From the NCBI GenBank assembly GCA_973895155.1, contig OZ316898.1, positions 19,468,001-19,532,000 of the forward strand: a DNA stretch of 64,000 nucleotides, in the 5' to 3' direction. The stretch comes from Marsupella aquatica. Taxonomy: Eukaryota > Marchantiophyta. The translations under genes were made by a program, and so were the position numbers. Positions 36,970 through 47,984 of this stretch are shown piece by piece. The notes beneath the pieces were generated by a model. It made no database searches and was not told the origin of the DNA. It saw only the letters and a program-made list of their open reading frames with translations. Numbering within the stretch: the stretch's first letter is position 1; each line of letters starts with the position of its first letter.

Positions 36970-37640
36970 ATGACAATGATTAGACATTGAAATGGTCATG
37001 AAAGGGCAATGAAACAATGCAAATCTGTTTAAAAGTCCATATTAACCAAATAATGATATTGCAATGATTCCACAATGAATCATCATGATATGGCACTATT
37101 AAACCACTATTGATTCATGATATAGTTTTTCATTGTGGAAACAACTTTGAAAATTCATTGCATAATGGATGACACAATTTGAAATACGCAAGGATACACC
37201 ATGAAATATCATTGAAATCAAAGCTTTTCAACCACTCTAACATACTGATTCAACAATGAAACAACATGGATGTCCACTCCATAACCATGTTAGTTCCATG
37301 ATGATAACTTTATGATGATTCATCATAAGAACAATGCATACTATTGCCAAGTTGAACACATACTGAAAATACAATGAAGATATGATGAAATGCATTGCTG
37401 ATTTTACAATGAGTCTATGCTTAAGCATTGTCAAAATTTTCATTGTATAAAAAGTGATGCCAATCAACAATGAAAATGTAATGAATCCATCCATGATGAC
37501 ACTACAATGATTAAACATGGAAAATATTTGTGGTCAAACTACCACATTCAATGCTGAAAATTTCAATGATGAATCATCGTCAAGTACTTTGTGTGTAAAT
37601 CAACACTACTTACACATTGTGATGAAAATATCATGAAGCA
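36970..37640 (+). repeat. CAATG-rich degenerate array (right), inverted relative to 25,660-26,460
   Basis: CAATG, CATTGAAA and AATCATCATGA-type words recur every 10-25 bases. The dominant pentamer is the reverse complement of that in the left tract. The two may be the two ends of one large insertion or two independent insertions of the same low-complexity family in opposite orientation. Confidence 0.65.
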
Positions 37641-37649
37641 TCACCGAAT

Positions 37650-39630
37650 AGTATGGGTACCAATTTCCTGATGGAGTGCTTCGAGTACTTTGCCGCGGCA
37701 GAGATGCGGAATATTTTAAATGTGTATTTTCATTCCATTTCATTGACATCCTCAAATTGACTTTGAGGTGAGCACGCAATGTTCTTAGAGGGACAGAAAT
37801 GTAGGATTAACAATTAATGAGAGAGTTTACCATCCATTTACAGTTGGGCTGTCTCATAATTAGGTGTAAAATGGTCTGTCCCTTGTCACAGTCCATGGGG
37901 ATAGATGGGGACAACGTAGCAGTCCATCTGGGCTTTTGTTTCTTCTTTTTCAGAAAGGTGTGCATTAAAAATACATGAATCAGATAGAATATATTTGATT
38001 GAAAATTAATTAAAATAGCTCTCTCGTCAGAACGGGCTAGCTATATGGTCACTTATTTGGAAAACTCGAAGATTCCAAGATTGGTCGGCTTATATTCTAC
38101 TTTCGGGAAAAAAAATTGAAGGTCACTTCTTTGGGAAACTCGAAGATTCCATCATGGTGTGATATGACACACTTTAGTGTAGAGTAATCAGCGATGCAGA
38201 TATGCGTCGTACAGACCTTTTACACGGCTTGTACGCGGGTGCTTATCCAACGCAAAGCACCAAATTCCAGAAGGTGGCATTGAAGCTGGAAAACTCTTAC
38301 TCGGACTCATTTTGGTAACAGGAGTCTCGACAAGAATGTTTGAGATGAGAGGTGAATGAAATTACACATATATGGCTCATAAGTTCAATCGATGAACGAA
38401 AGCATGACATCAAGATAGAAGAACAGTGTGAACATTAATTAGATATAGAAGATTAAAGTTTTCAGAATTTTAAGAAGGCAATTGGGACAGAAATATGAAG
38501 AGAGTAAGTATCTGGCCATTGACACACAGATTAAGCCACAGGACGGTAGGGCGGAATGGAAAGTAACACGCTAGAGCAAACAATCAACAATGTAAGCGAA
38601 GGGATGGGTCGGAGGTCTCCCATGCAGAACAGCTAGGAGAGTGAAACCGAGATGACAGATAATATCTGGAGCTGAGAACACAGAAATCAACAATCATGCA
38701 GTGCACATGTTCAGAAGAATAAGTTCAGAAGAATAAGACGACTCACAAGAGTTGCTAGAAGGAAGAAGACTCAAAGTGGGGGCAACACAATACGACCGGG
38801 ATAGTTCACAGTTGAGCAATGGAAGCACAGAACGACTGCCAAGAAGGGAGCAGACGATACCAAGATGGCAGAGAAGGATTGCGAGAATATTGATGCAGGT
38901 GTGAACTAAAGCGCGGAAGTGAGACTCTGCAGGTAGGAGATATAAAATCAAATCCATTTCTGCGTGAAAACATTGAAATGGCAATCACCAGCCGAAGAGA
39001 TGAATAAAGCTTACGTCTATAACGCACTAACCTCCGGACGCCAATGTGGTAGGGGGAAGCAAGAATTTATCTGCCTTGGAATTTTTACATGATGTAGTCC
39101 CTGCATAGGAAATTAGCGATTCCAAAACTGGGGAACTTGAAGAGCAGTGAAGAGGAAACACATGAATTGCCGGTAAAGTTGCTGGAAAGGACAGCTTCGC
39201 ATTGCAGTAGACTGACAAACTTAAGCGGATAGGACCACATGTCATGGCGGGTGATCAAGTGAAGACGAATGACTGTGGATTAAAAGAATTTAGAATACAA
39301 TGCGTATTAATTACAAGAAGAATACAGAGACAATGGACCGAGGTTGCGAATTTTTGCAGTTCAAGATCATGCCCGAGATCGATCATGAAGAGGCGATTGT
39401 AGCAAACGTGAGGTAGCGAGTCAGAGTACGATCCCAAGTAATCTGCCTAACCGATCGACAGTGCACTACATGAAAGAGACGTGCAGGGAGTATTATTTAG
39501 CACTTGAACGTCCAGACGCACACACTACCAGCGGTGCACTGTGAAAACGCTTGACGTGATTCAACCAGATCTAGTCAGAATCCCTTCCGAGCTTAGTACC
39601 GCTCACATTGGATTCTGATGTTCAACGCGA
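37650..39630. other. no gene recognised
   Basis: Short frames only. A nearly duplicated phrase (GGAAAACTCGAAGATTCCA/GGGAAACTCGAAGATTCCA) occurs at about 38,056 and 38,130. The right part should include the 3' flank of the broken hydrolase copy (minus strand). Confidence 0.5.
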
Positions 39631-39632
39631 TC

Positions 39633-40748
39633 TCACCTTAGATTCAATCGAAAATGCTTAGATGCTTCCAGTGCGTGCGGTTGATCAAGAATTGATTTTG
39701 CACCACCAGGAGAAGAGTGAATGGCGGAGTGCAGCCAAGGAAAAATCACGTCATTGGCATCGCTTGTGAAAGAATGCTTGGCGAAAGCCCTCTTCAGCTC
39801 CTGCTGCACTGGAGCACCGAGGCAAAGATTCCCAGACGGGCATAACGGCAGCACTTTCGCATTCCGTAACACGGATTGCCAGTCCTCGATGCTTGGGTCT
39901 CTAGTGAGATACCCATTGCCATCGACCCATCCAGCAGCTTCGTAAGCTGCGAAGATCGCGCGTGACATCTCGTCGCTCATGCACCGAATGCGCTCCGTGA
40001 AGAAAAGCGGGGAGAGCGGCTTTGGCCAAATCTCCGTGTAAGCCACCTTCACTCCTCGTGAGCTAAGAATCGCCATCGCCATTTTGGCCTTCCCTGTGTG
40101 ATTCATCTCGGGGTTGGATTCATCAACAGGCATTTACGCAAAGAGCGTTGTTGGAAAATTTCCCGGAGTTGCCACCGCCTCCACTTCCAAGAGTCCTCCT
40201 GCACACGACAACACCATCGCTTGCATGGGAAGGATCTGAGTTAGCGCGGTCGCGATAAATGTGCCTGACGACTGGCCCCATACCACCAAGGGCAGGCTGT
40301 CCAACATGTTCTCTGCCATCCACTGCTTAACTACAGCATTCAAAAGAGGCACGTCGACGATATTCTTATTTGCGGCATCGGCTGTCATTACGATGACAGC
40401 ATAATTTCTCTGAAGAGCTTCCAGGACCACGGCCCGGTGTTCGGGCATTCCATAGCATTTCTCGCAGTTGGGTCCCCGATCAAAGAATTCGAACGCGTTC
40501 CCGTTATTTTCGTGTGCGAAGAGCAGAACTGCTTTGTGGTCGGACGGAATTTGCCATACGACGTCGTGTCCATGATGCACTTCGTGAAATGGATCCATAA
40601 GCGGGTCCGTGAGAGAACATGGCGGATGGCTCCTCGGATCGAAGCCTTCAACGGTCCAAAGCACTGACCAAAGAAGGAGAGGCAGCAAACTGACGAGAAT
40701 TGTTTTGGGCTTGGTCCTATGCTTGAGTTCCATTTTGATGTTCGCCAT
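39633..40748 (-). pseudogene. alpha/beta-hydrolase-like gene, copy 1, interrupted by one nonsense codon
   Basis: Two abutting frames in the same register (complement 40,134-40,748 and 39,633-40,133) align end to end with the intact paralogue at 44,359-45,459. The only break is a TAA at 40,134-40,136 where the paralogue has TAC (Tyr) in FAYMPVDES, a single C-to-A change. With it read through, the product is about 371 residues. The start is MANIKMELK, followed by a hydrophobic segment (ILVSLLPLLLWSVLW, about residues 17-31) that looks like a signal peptide or anchor. The nucleophile elbow reads GQSSG (Ser160), the expected GxSxG, and the later His region (KHSFTSD) is kept. Relatives are plant alpha/beta hydrolases with CxGLPExRxxVLxAL and a GASSGG elbow; the substrate is unknown to me. 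It is intronless. It could be a recent null allele rather than an old pseudogene, since nothing else is broken. Confidence 0.85.
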
Positions 40749-41004
40749 CTTCGAACTCCCAAAAGAAGATCATAGAGCTCCCTCCGTCGCCTACAACTTT
40801 GAAAACATTTTCAGAACACGGGCATCACGTCTTCGATGGATCCAATGCTGCAGCAATCATCTTGAGGCTTGGGCTGGTGGAGCCACTACCGTAGTGCACA
40901 ATCATGTGCTGCCCCAAAGACCTCGCCGCGTTGCCAATATAAATTTGTGTGCAACATTGCTTGCTTTTCGTCATAGCTCTTGCCCATGCTTTTCAATAGG
41001 TATA

Positions 41005-41168
41005 TGCTTGATGGGACCCTGCAAAAGCTGATGGGACCCTGCAAAAACAAATGTAGGTGATAAGCCCTTATGAAGCTTTTGCTACAAACTAGGCCCCATG
41101 TGACACTCAAATGTAGGTGATAATCCCTTATGAAGCTTTTGCTACAAACTAGGCCCCATGTGACACTT
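41005..41168 (+). repeat. 60-bp tandem repeat and a 20-22-bp duplication upstream of hydrolase copy 1
   Basis: CTTGATGGGACCCTGCAAAA and CTGATGGGACCCTGCAAAAA lie side by side at about 41,007-41,046. Then two copies of a 60-bp unit beginning AAATGTAGGTGATAA (41,049 and 41,109) are almost identical. They lie 260-420 bp upstream of the copy 1 ATG, that is, in its promoter region. Confidence 0.9.
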
Positions 41169-42369
41169 TTTGTGTGATGTTCTGACTTCTGAAGTTACTA
41201 TAAGTATTTTTAGTTTGATGTTATCACCAATAAAACCAATAAAGTTTAGAGTGAAACCATGTTGAATGACAAAGTACACAGTTGGGGGAACAGCGGAGTA
41301 ATGGCGGTTGTTCTTGCACACTGCAAGTTCCTAAGTTTATGCCTCCAGTTTGAATTTCTACCGTACCGTTTGTCTCTGGGTTGCTTCAAGCAACTAGTGG
41401 TGGACCTAGGCACCACCGCCCTCACCAAACCTAATACTCTTGCCTAAGTACCCTTGGTACACAAACGCCTCAATCTCAAGACCATTGTCTTGCCTCAAGC
41501 TCAACTTACAACCATTAGTAAGTAGGTCATTGTCTAGAACTTCTCAGGTCCGCATGGCCTGCCATAAGTTGAAGCTAAGGTCGACACCCACTAATTGTCA
41601 TGAACAACCCTACTACCGGGTGGCGTCCGAGCTTCCTCACTTTCTATCCATCATTAGCTAACCGCTTTTCCTCTAGTATTTGCCCATGGCTCAAATAGCT
41701 ACTAGCTTGCCCGGCCCAAAGTTTGTCCCAAATGCCAGGACCAGCTTGGCCCCGACTCGAGCAACCATCTCCATGGCTCTAACTCAACTGAGAGTCCAAG
41801 GGCAAGATGCACTTGGACCTCAATGTTCGTGCCTACTCCACATTGCCTCCCCAACTCAAGATCTTGTGGGAAATTGAACGTGACTTGGATGTTGTTTTGA
41901 AAAGATTCGCAAGCGGGTGAGATAGCCCTTGCAAACCTAAAGTACCAAAGGCGCCCCCAAACCCAATCAAGCTCAAGAGGATGTAGTCCTCCTTGATAGC
42001 TTTCCAACGCACCCAAGAAATCTTCCAACTGACTTCCCGTTGAGAAGTTATTATCGTTTCCATTCGACATTTCCCACTAGTAGAGCGACCGTCACACTTC
42101 ACGACTTGGGCTCGCCCTTGGCCCCCAGTGAGACACCACTCCTCTCATATATGATTTTGGGGACCTGTTACCCCCTAACCAACTTTGGTCCCCTATTTTG
42201 GCCCTCCTTGGACTCAAACCCATCCAATGCTAACTTGTTATGCCCATAATTTTCTAGTAACTAAGATGTTTCTAGGTGAGGTATCTTAGCCCGTTGCGAT
42301 CAGGCCTACACGTTGCTCATGCCCAAGCACTCAAACTCATCATCTGTTGAGGTTCTGGGAAACAACAAA
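41169..42369. other. no gene recognised
   Basis: Contains a minus-strand frame (41,702-42,070, 122 codons) that starts MSNGNDNNFS and could be a scrap of a retroelement gag-like protein, but I see no zinc knuckle, protease or polymerase motif nearby and do not call it. Confidence 0.35.
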
Positions 42370-42660
42370 AAATTCCTCGCATGAGAAATTTTTTGCTCAC
42401 ATGACCCTTAAATTTTCTATTTCCAACTGCCTTGTTAACAACAACCTGGTTGATAACATACATTTTTGTGACTCATATTTTTGCTATCGAACTCGCTAGC
42501 CATTTAGAGTCATAAAAACACCAAATATATAAAAGGCAAAAAAAGCAAAAGAAATTAAAAACCACGGGTGTCTAGCTAATAATACGTACTCTCCTAGCTA
42601 ACAATATTCCTGTTTGCTTGCATTATGCAATACCTCAAGCATGTATTCCTAGCTAACAAA
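42370..42660 (-). repeat. dispersed repeat family, copy C
   Basis: Shares with copies A and B the blocks TTCCTCGCA.GAG, ACAACAACCTGGTTGATAAC, CTCGCTAGCCATTTAGAGTC, a GGCA..AAAAGCAAAAG block, and the tail TTGCTTGCATTATGCAATAC. The minus-strand frame seen in A and B is broken here. The tail words continue as the tandem array further right. Confidence 0.75.
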
Positions 42661-43028
42661 ACCGGTAGAACCACTCTGATAGCAAACAACAAATAGTTAC
42701 TCGTAAAAACAAACGGGTGGTAATGTTTTTGTAATTCGTTTTGGAAATTCTTTTTGAATTTGTTTTTTGAATTTGTTTTATTTCTGTACAGTTGATATTT
42801 TCTTGCTAGTGCCTGGAGTTAGTAATAGTATTGCCTGACACTAAAAAACAATTGTGATGTTTTAAATTATTTTGAAAATTGTGACTTTTAATGACACATT
42901 TTTTAGATTATTTTGTTTATTAGTAATAGTAAACTTTTTCTCGGAACAATAATTGTTTTTGCTCATAACAATAAATTTGTTTGCTGTCATGGTGAAAATA
43001 TTTAACAAATCCACTAGTGTCTACTGTA

Positions 43029-43870
43029 GCTAACAAGAGTCTCCTTGCTAAGAAAATTTACTTTTTGCTAGCATTATACAATACTTCAAGTGTCTCCTAT
43101 CTAACAAACCCACTAGTGTCTCGCAAACAATAGTCTCCTAGTTGACAAAATTCCAGTTCTTAGCTAACAAAATCCAGTTCCCTTGCATTATAGAATACCT
43201 CATCCGACAATAGTCTCCTAGTTCAGCCCAGGTACCATAGGAAGCTACATGAGGAGGTCTTGCAGATCCCACCGGTTCCCCGCCCCCCGTCCACCCTGAA
43301 CGTCTAGTTTACAACAGGTGTGTAGCTGCACTACAGATTAGACTGATAGAACTTACCTTCTCTCATGGACCCACTGGATGGAACCTCGCCGGGGCCTGAT
43401 CACTGGCCGGTCTTAGGAGTGTGCTGCTCCCGCTGTAGTATCTAAATTACTTGTTTAGTTGCCCCTTTTTGAGACTCAGCTTCTCCCCTGGCACCGGCTC
43501 CACCGGTCTTTTAGCACATCGACCCTCAGTCCTCTTGGGTGTGGCCCTTTTTGGTACCCCCTTCTCTTTGTATGTTGACTATTTGAATGGTCACTTGGTT
43601 TTTTTTTAGGCAAAAAAAATAGTCTCCTAGTTGACAAAATTCCTGTTCCTAGCTAACAAAATTCCTATTTCCTTGCATATAGAATACCCATTAGCTGACA
43701 GAATTACTGTTTGCCTGCATTATAAAATACCCATTAGCTAACAGAAATTCCTGTTCCCCTGCATTATAGAATACCCATTAGCTAACAGAATTACTGTTTG
43801 CTTGCATTATAAAATACCCATTAGCTAACAGAATTACTGTTTGCTTTCATATACAATACCTCAAGCATGT
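43029..43870 (+). repeat. tandem array of about 43 bp derived from the dispersed-repeat tail, with a 0.4-kb insertion
   Basis: CCCATTAGCTRACAGAATTA, CTGTTTGCYTGCATTATAAAAT and variants repeat at about 43-bp spacing from 43,687 (43,730, 43,773, 43,817). Looser copies occur from 43,029. A GC-richer block (about 43,222-43,617) interrupts the array; both sides carry AATAGTCTCCTAGTT, which may be a target duplication or simply two repeat units. The words match the tail of copies A to C. Confidence 0.75.
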
Positions 43871-43929
43871 CCAGTTGTCCACTGCGGTAGCAGCTCCCAC
43901 AGCCCAAGATGATTGCTACAGGATTCTAT

Positions 43930-44285
43930 CGACGGCATTCCTCAACACCAGCCAGTTGAGCAAACACTTGCCATCGTCAGCTGAAGATGGAGGAGACAAA
44001 ACGCCTACAGCTTTCCTCAACACCAGCCAGTTGACGAAACACTTGCCATCGCCAGCTGAATATGGAGGAGACACTATGCCTACAGCTTTCCTCATCACCA
44101 GCCAGCTGAAGATGGAGGAGACACTATGCCTACAGCTTTCCTCAACACCAGCCAGCTGAGGAAACACTTTCCGTCGTCAGCTGAAGATGGAGACACAATG
44201 CCGACGGCTTTCCTCAACATCAGCCAGTTGAAGAAACACTTGCCATCGTCAGCTGAAGATGGAGACACTGAAGACGGAGACACAA
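43930..44285 (+). repeat. 75-bp minisatellite just upstream of hydrolase copy 2
   Basis: TTCCTCAACACCAGCCAG recurs at 43,938, 44,013, 44,088, 44,138 and 44,210. The first two spacings are 75 bp (25 codons), then 50 (a partly deleted unit) and 72. Each full copy also has AACACTTGCCATCG and AGCTGAAGATGGAG. It translates as repeated TAFLNTSQLTKHLPS, but the 50-bp step breaks the frame and there is no other coding evidence. The array ends about 75 bp before the ATG of copy 2 and so probably lies in its promoter or leader. Confidence 0.85.
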
Positions 44286-44358
44286 TGCCATGATGTGGAA
44301 ACAAATTACAGAGTAGTACGTTAGACAGGGCTCTGTCGAAATTGGCGAACAGATCAAA

Positions 44359-45459
44359 ATGGGGCTCAAGCATGGGAGAAAGCCCGAAACATTCCTCGTC
44401 GGATTTTTACCTCTACTTCTTTGGTCAGTGGCTCGGATCATTATTGTAGCTGAAGCTGCAGCGGGCGCAGGCTTGGAGCTGTTGAGCCCGGCGCCATGTT
44501 CCTTCAGGGATCCACTGTCGGATCCAATTCACGAAATGCATCATGGACACGACGTCGTATGGCAAATTCCGTCCGACCGCAAAGCTGTCCTGCTCTTCGC
44601 ACACGGATATGGCACGGACGCGTTCGTATACTTCGCTCCAGGACCCAACTGTGAGCAATGCTATGGATTGCCTGAACATCGGACCGTAGTCCTGGAAGCT
44701 CTCCGGCGACGGTATGCTGTCATAGTAGTGTCGGTCGATGCCGCAGATATGGAAGGCGCCGACGCGGCCATTGTGTATACCGTCGTTAAGGAGTGGATGG
44801 CAGAGCACATGTTGGACAGCCTGCCCTTGGCGGTGTGGGGTCATGCTTCAGGGACCTATCTCGCGACGGCTCTAACCCTGAGCCTTCCAATACAGGCGAT
44901 GGTGCTCATGTGTGGCGAAGGGATCTTCGAAGTGGAAGAGGTGGCGACCCCGCTAAGTTTTCCACCAACGATCTTCGCGTACATGCCTGTTGATGAATCC
45001 GATCGATTCTTGAACCACACAGGAAAGGCCAAAACAGCGATGGCGGTCCTCAGCTTGCTTGGAGTGGAAGTGGCTTACACAGAGCTTTGGCCGAAGCCGC
45101 TTTCCCCGCTCTTCTTCACGGAGCGCATTCTGTGCATGAGCGAGGAGGTGTCACGGGCGATCTATGCGGCTTATGAAGCTGCTGGATGGATAGGCGCCAA
45201 TGGGTATCTCACGAGAGACCCAAGCCAGGAGGACTGGCAATCCGTGTTACTGAATGCTAAAGCGCTGCCCTTATGCCCGTTTGGGAATCTTTGCCTAGGT
45301 GCTCAAGTGGAGCAGGAGCTGAAGATGGCATTCGCTATGCATTCGTTCACGAGCGATGGTAATGGCGTGATTTTTCCTTGGCTGGACTCGACCATTAGCT
45401 CTTCTTCTAGTGCTGAAGCATCAATTCTTGAATCTCCCGCACTCACTGCAACGATTTGA
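44359..45459 (+). CDS. alpha/beta-hydrolase-like protein, copy 2 (intact, but Ala at the nucleophile position)
   Basis: Intronless 366-codon gene with an N-terminal hydrophobic stretch (TFLVGFLPLLLWSVARIIIV, residues 11-30), probably a signal peptide or anchor, then a plant alpha/beta-hydrolase-like domain. Family marks: VLLFAHG (residues 77-83), GPNCEQCYGLPEHR with VLEAL, the strand AYMPVDES, a conserved FFTERI/SRAIYAAYE region, and AMHSFTSDG holding the likely catalytic His328. The elbow reads GHASG (G161-G165): the third position, where GxSxG needs the nucleophile Ser, is Ala163 (codon 44,845-44,847). In the broken paralogue it is Ser. Unless the neighbouring Ser164 serves, this protein is predicted to be catalytically dead and may bind rather than cleave its ligand. 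The nearest paralogue is about 3.6 kb away in divergent orientation. The ATG at 44,359 gives the same N-terminus as the paralogue (KHxxKPxTxLV). Confidence 0.85.
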   Translation: MGLKHGRKPETFLVGFLPLLLWSVARIIIVAEAAAGAGLELLSPAPCSFRDPLSDPIHEMHHGHDVVWQIPSDRKAVLLFAHGYGTDAFVYFAPGPNCEQCYGLPEHRTVVLEALRRRYAVIVVSVDAADMEGADAAIVYTVVKEWMAEHMLDSLPLAVWGHASGTYLATALTLSLPIQAMVLMCGEGIFEVEEVATPLSFPPTIFAYMPVDESDRFLNHTGKAKTAMAVLSLLGVEVAYTELWPKPLSPLFFTERILCMSEEVSRAIYAAYEAAGWIGANGYLTRDPSQEDWQSVLLNAKALPLCPFGNLCLGAQVEQELKMAFAMHSFTSDGNGVIFPWLDSTISSSSSAEASILESPALTATI

Positions 45460-47980
45460 ACATTTCGGATGGTTTGAAAATATTCGTGACTCCTCTTTAC
45501 CATCAGATACTCAGGCGATAATATTTATGAACTCCATCTCCCATCTCTTCAGCTCGAGATTTGCCATCACAATGCTGCTACTCAGAATTGAATTTCAATT
45601 TACTTCCCCCTAGCAGAAATTCATTTCCATCCTCTAGCTCCTAACTGCATCCATTCTCTCGCCATCCTTCCATGTTCCATCTGGACATCTTCGATCACTC
45701 TTGTTGCTGTCATTCCTCGTGCTTCCATTGCCCAACTGTGGAACCATCCCTCTCGTGTAGTTTTGTCCTAATTTGGTTACCATTCGCCCTATCAACTGCT
45801 GTTGTCCTATTGTTCTCCAAAAAGCAAACCTTGCATGATTGTTGCTCCCTGCGTTCTCAACTCCCTGTGCCTCATCCCCCTTAGATTTTCTTTTTCTGGA
45901 TTCAACCTCCGACCCATCTCCCTGCCGACATTATTTGTTTGGTCTAGCTAGTTTCCATGCCCTCGGCTCCTGAATTTCTTTCCTTCTTGTGGCTGAATTT
46001 TGTGTCATTGGCCAGATACTCCTCTTAGTGTTTCGTGCGCATGTGCCTTACTTTTAATTGTCTGGAAATTCTCGTCCATTCTTATTCTTCACTGTTTTGT
46101 TCTAATATTGGTTTGATGCTGTCTTGCTTCGATTGCATTCCTGCTCTATATCAAATCAGTCACACCTCCTTCATCATTCCCCAACATTGGTGTTAACAAA
46201 GTGACTCTGAACTAGATTTTTGCAGTTCCAATCCCTCCTGTGCTGACAAAATCCCTCCTTTACTGACAAAGACTGAGCGATCTCGCTCTTTACGGTTCAT
46301 ATCTCGTTTGTCATAGTTGCCTTATGTCCCGTTTTTATTTGCTTCATTTCCCTCTGGAATAGGGCTTTCTTCTCGTTCCATCTCCTTCTCTAGGTCAAAA
46401 CTCCCTTAGTTTCGTATCATACAACAAATTTTGTTTGCGCCAGCGATATTCTATTGATCTCCTCAACTCACCTACAACCTCTCTACACCTGAAGAACCGT
46501 CATTTTCCCTTCAGTATGCTCGGATTATTCTTGTGCAGCATTTGTGGTTACCTGTAACTGTTCGCTCTTCTAATTTGACTTCTTCAATTGCTTCATGTAT
46601 ATTCTTCTAATGTTGAGTTTGCGTAATCACTACTTAGCAGCGCACACATCCAAATAAACACCTACATCCGCCAAATTGAATCACCCACTTATCTCATTTG
46701 AACAGTTCTTCTATATGAGTTTGTGCCTTTCTATATTTTCCTGACCTCCCCTTTGAGACAATACTCCGGCTCATGAGAGTCCGTCAATAGGGAGCAGCAA
46801 TTTTCTTGGTTCCTTTGCTGGAGGATGACGAGCTTTTCCTCGGTTCCTCTGTAAGCACGCTGCAGCTCTGCTTCGGTTGTTCCCATCAGATGCTTTATGG
46901 TGGTGCAAACTAAATTTTACTCGGAATCATGCTCCTTTTCCGGCCAGTTTTCAGTATCGGGAATACTCTCTCCGTTTTGTCATTCTCTAGACACAGAAGG
47001 ACAATCGCAACACAATGGGTCAAGAACTATTGGCGAAATTATGTGGATCTTGTTTCAGCGTCCTATGCGTTTCTTTGGAAATGTTGGCAGCTTTGCTTTC
47101 ACGAAAATGCGTAGCCTGAGGCTTGTTTATAAAATAGTGCCAGAATTGTCACCGATGGGGGGCTTTTCAAGTTGTGTCTCGGGTACTGATGGCGAACGTG
47201 ATGATAATTTGAATCGCAGAAATAGTCATGAAGCCCATGTCACAGGGAAAATTAAGAATTCTTCCAGAATAATGATGTCTGCCTATTCATTCTTTTAACC
47301 AAGTTGTTCAGGCCCTGAGAGCGATCATGTTTACTTTATGTAGACGAAGTTATTTCAAAGCTTCATCTATGATTCGAGAAACGCACGAAGCAAAATTACG
47401 TTAGAGCCAACGGCTCTGGTGTACAAGATAAGTGATGTCGCCTCTGAAGGGAGAAGGGGCTCTTCAAGCTCTTGGAATGCTCTAGGTCATGGAACTAGCC
47501 GGGTTAGGACGAGAAAAGCCCTCTTAAGTCGTAGAAAGCACATTCCAAACGGTTGTCAAATTCTCAGGTGGCCTTCCATCGAGGGTCATCCGACTGCCTT
47601 CAGTAGAATTGACGAGTCCTTGTCCAAGGTTCAATTTTCTTCTCAGTGCGATTCAGCAAGAGCTTCCAGGTTCCCTTCTAGATATATGACAGATATCAAG
47701 TATCTCGTTACTGGATAGAACCTCTACAGCTTGTCCTTTTCAGTATTCACATTGTATGAGTACACTTCATTCTATATTCTTAAAATTGAACAACCAACCT
47801 TTTGTTCATTAGAATAATTGTGATCCTTCATAATCCTCTCACAATTAAAATCATCTCGATAATGCAAATTTGGTCTCATCCTTATATTGTGTCAATAGGA
47901 CTAAGGTTCCACTGTTTTCCTGTTCTAGCGATCTGTTTTGATTAGTTGGTTCATATGGAATGACTTTTTTTTTCTTAACG
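45460..47980. other. no recognised gene; two weak open frames
   Basis: Pyrimidine-rich downstream flank of hydrolase copy 2. Frames at 46,897-47,298 (133 codons) and 47,419-47,718 (99 codons), both +, have no domain I know. They might be remnants of one gene, but I would not call them. Confidence 0.4.
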
Positions 47981-47984
47981 ACAT

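Noticed and set aside
41702-42070. Retrotransposon gag-like frame on the minus strand
   Set aside because: No zinc knuckle, protease, reverse transcriptase, integrase or LTR is visible nearby.
43875-44159. 94-codon ORF with 25-residue repeats before hydrolase copy 2
   Set aside because: A 50-bp step breaks the frame and no start context or homology supports it; treated as a minisatellite.
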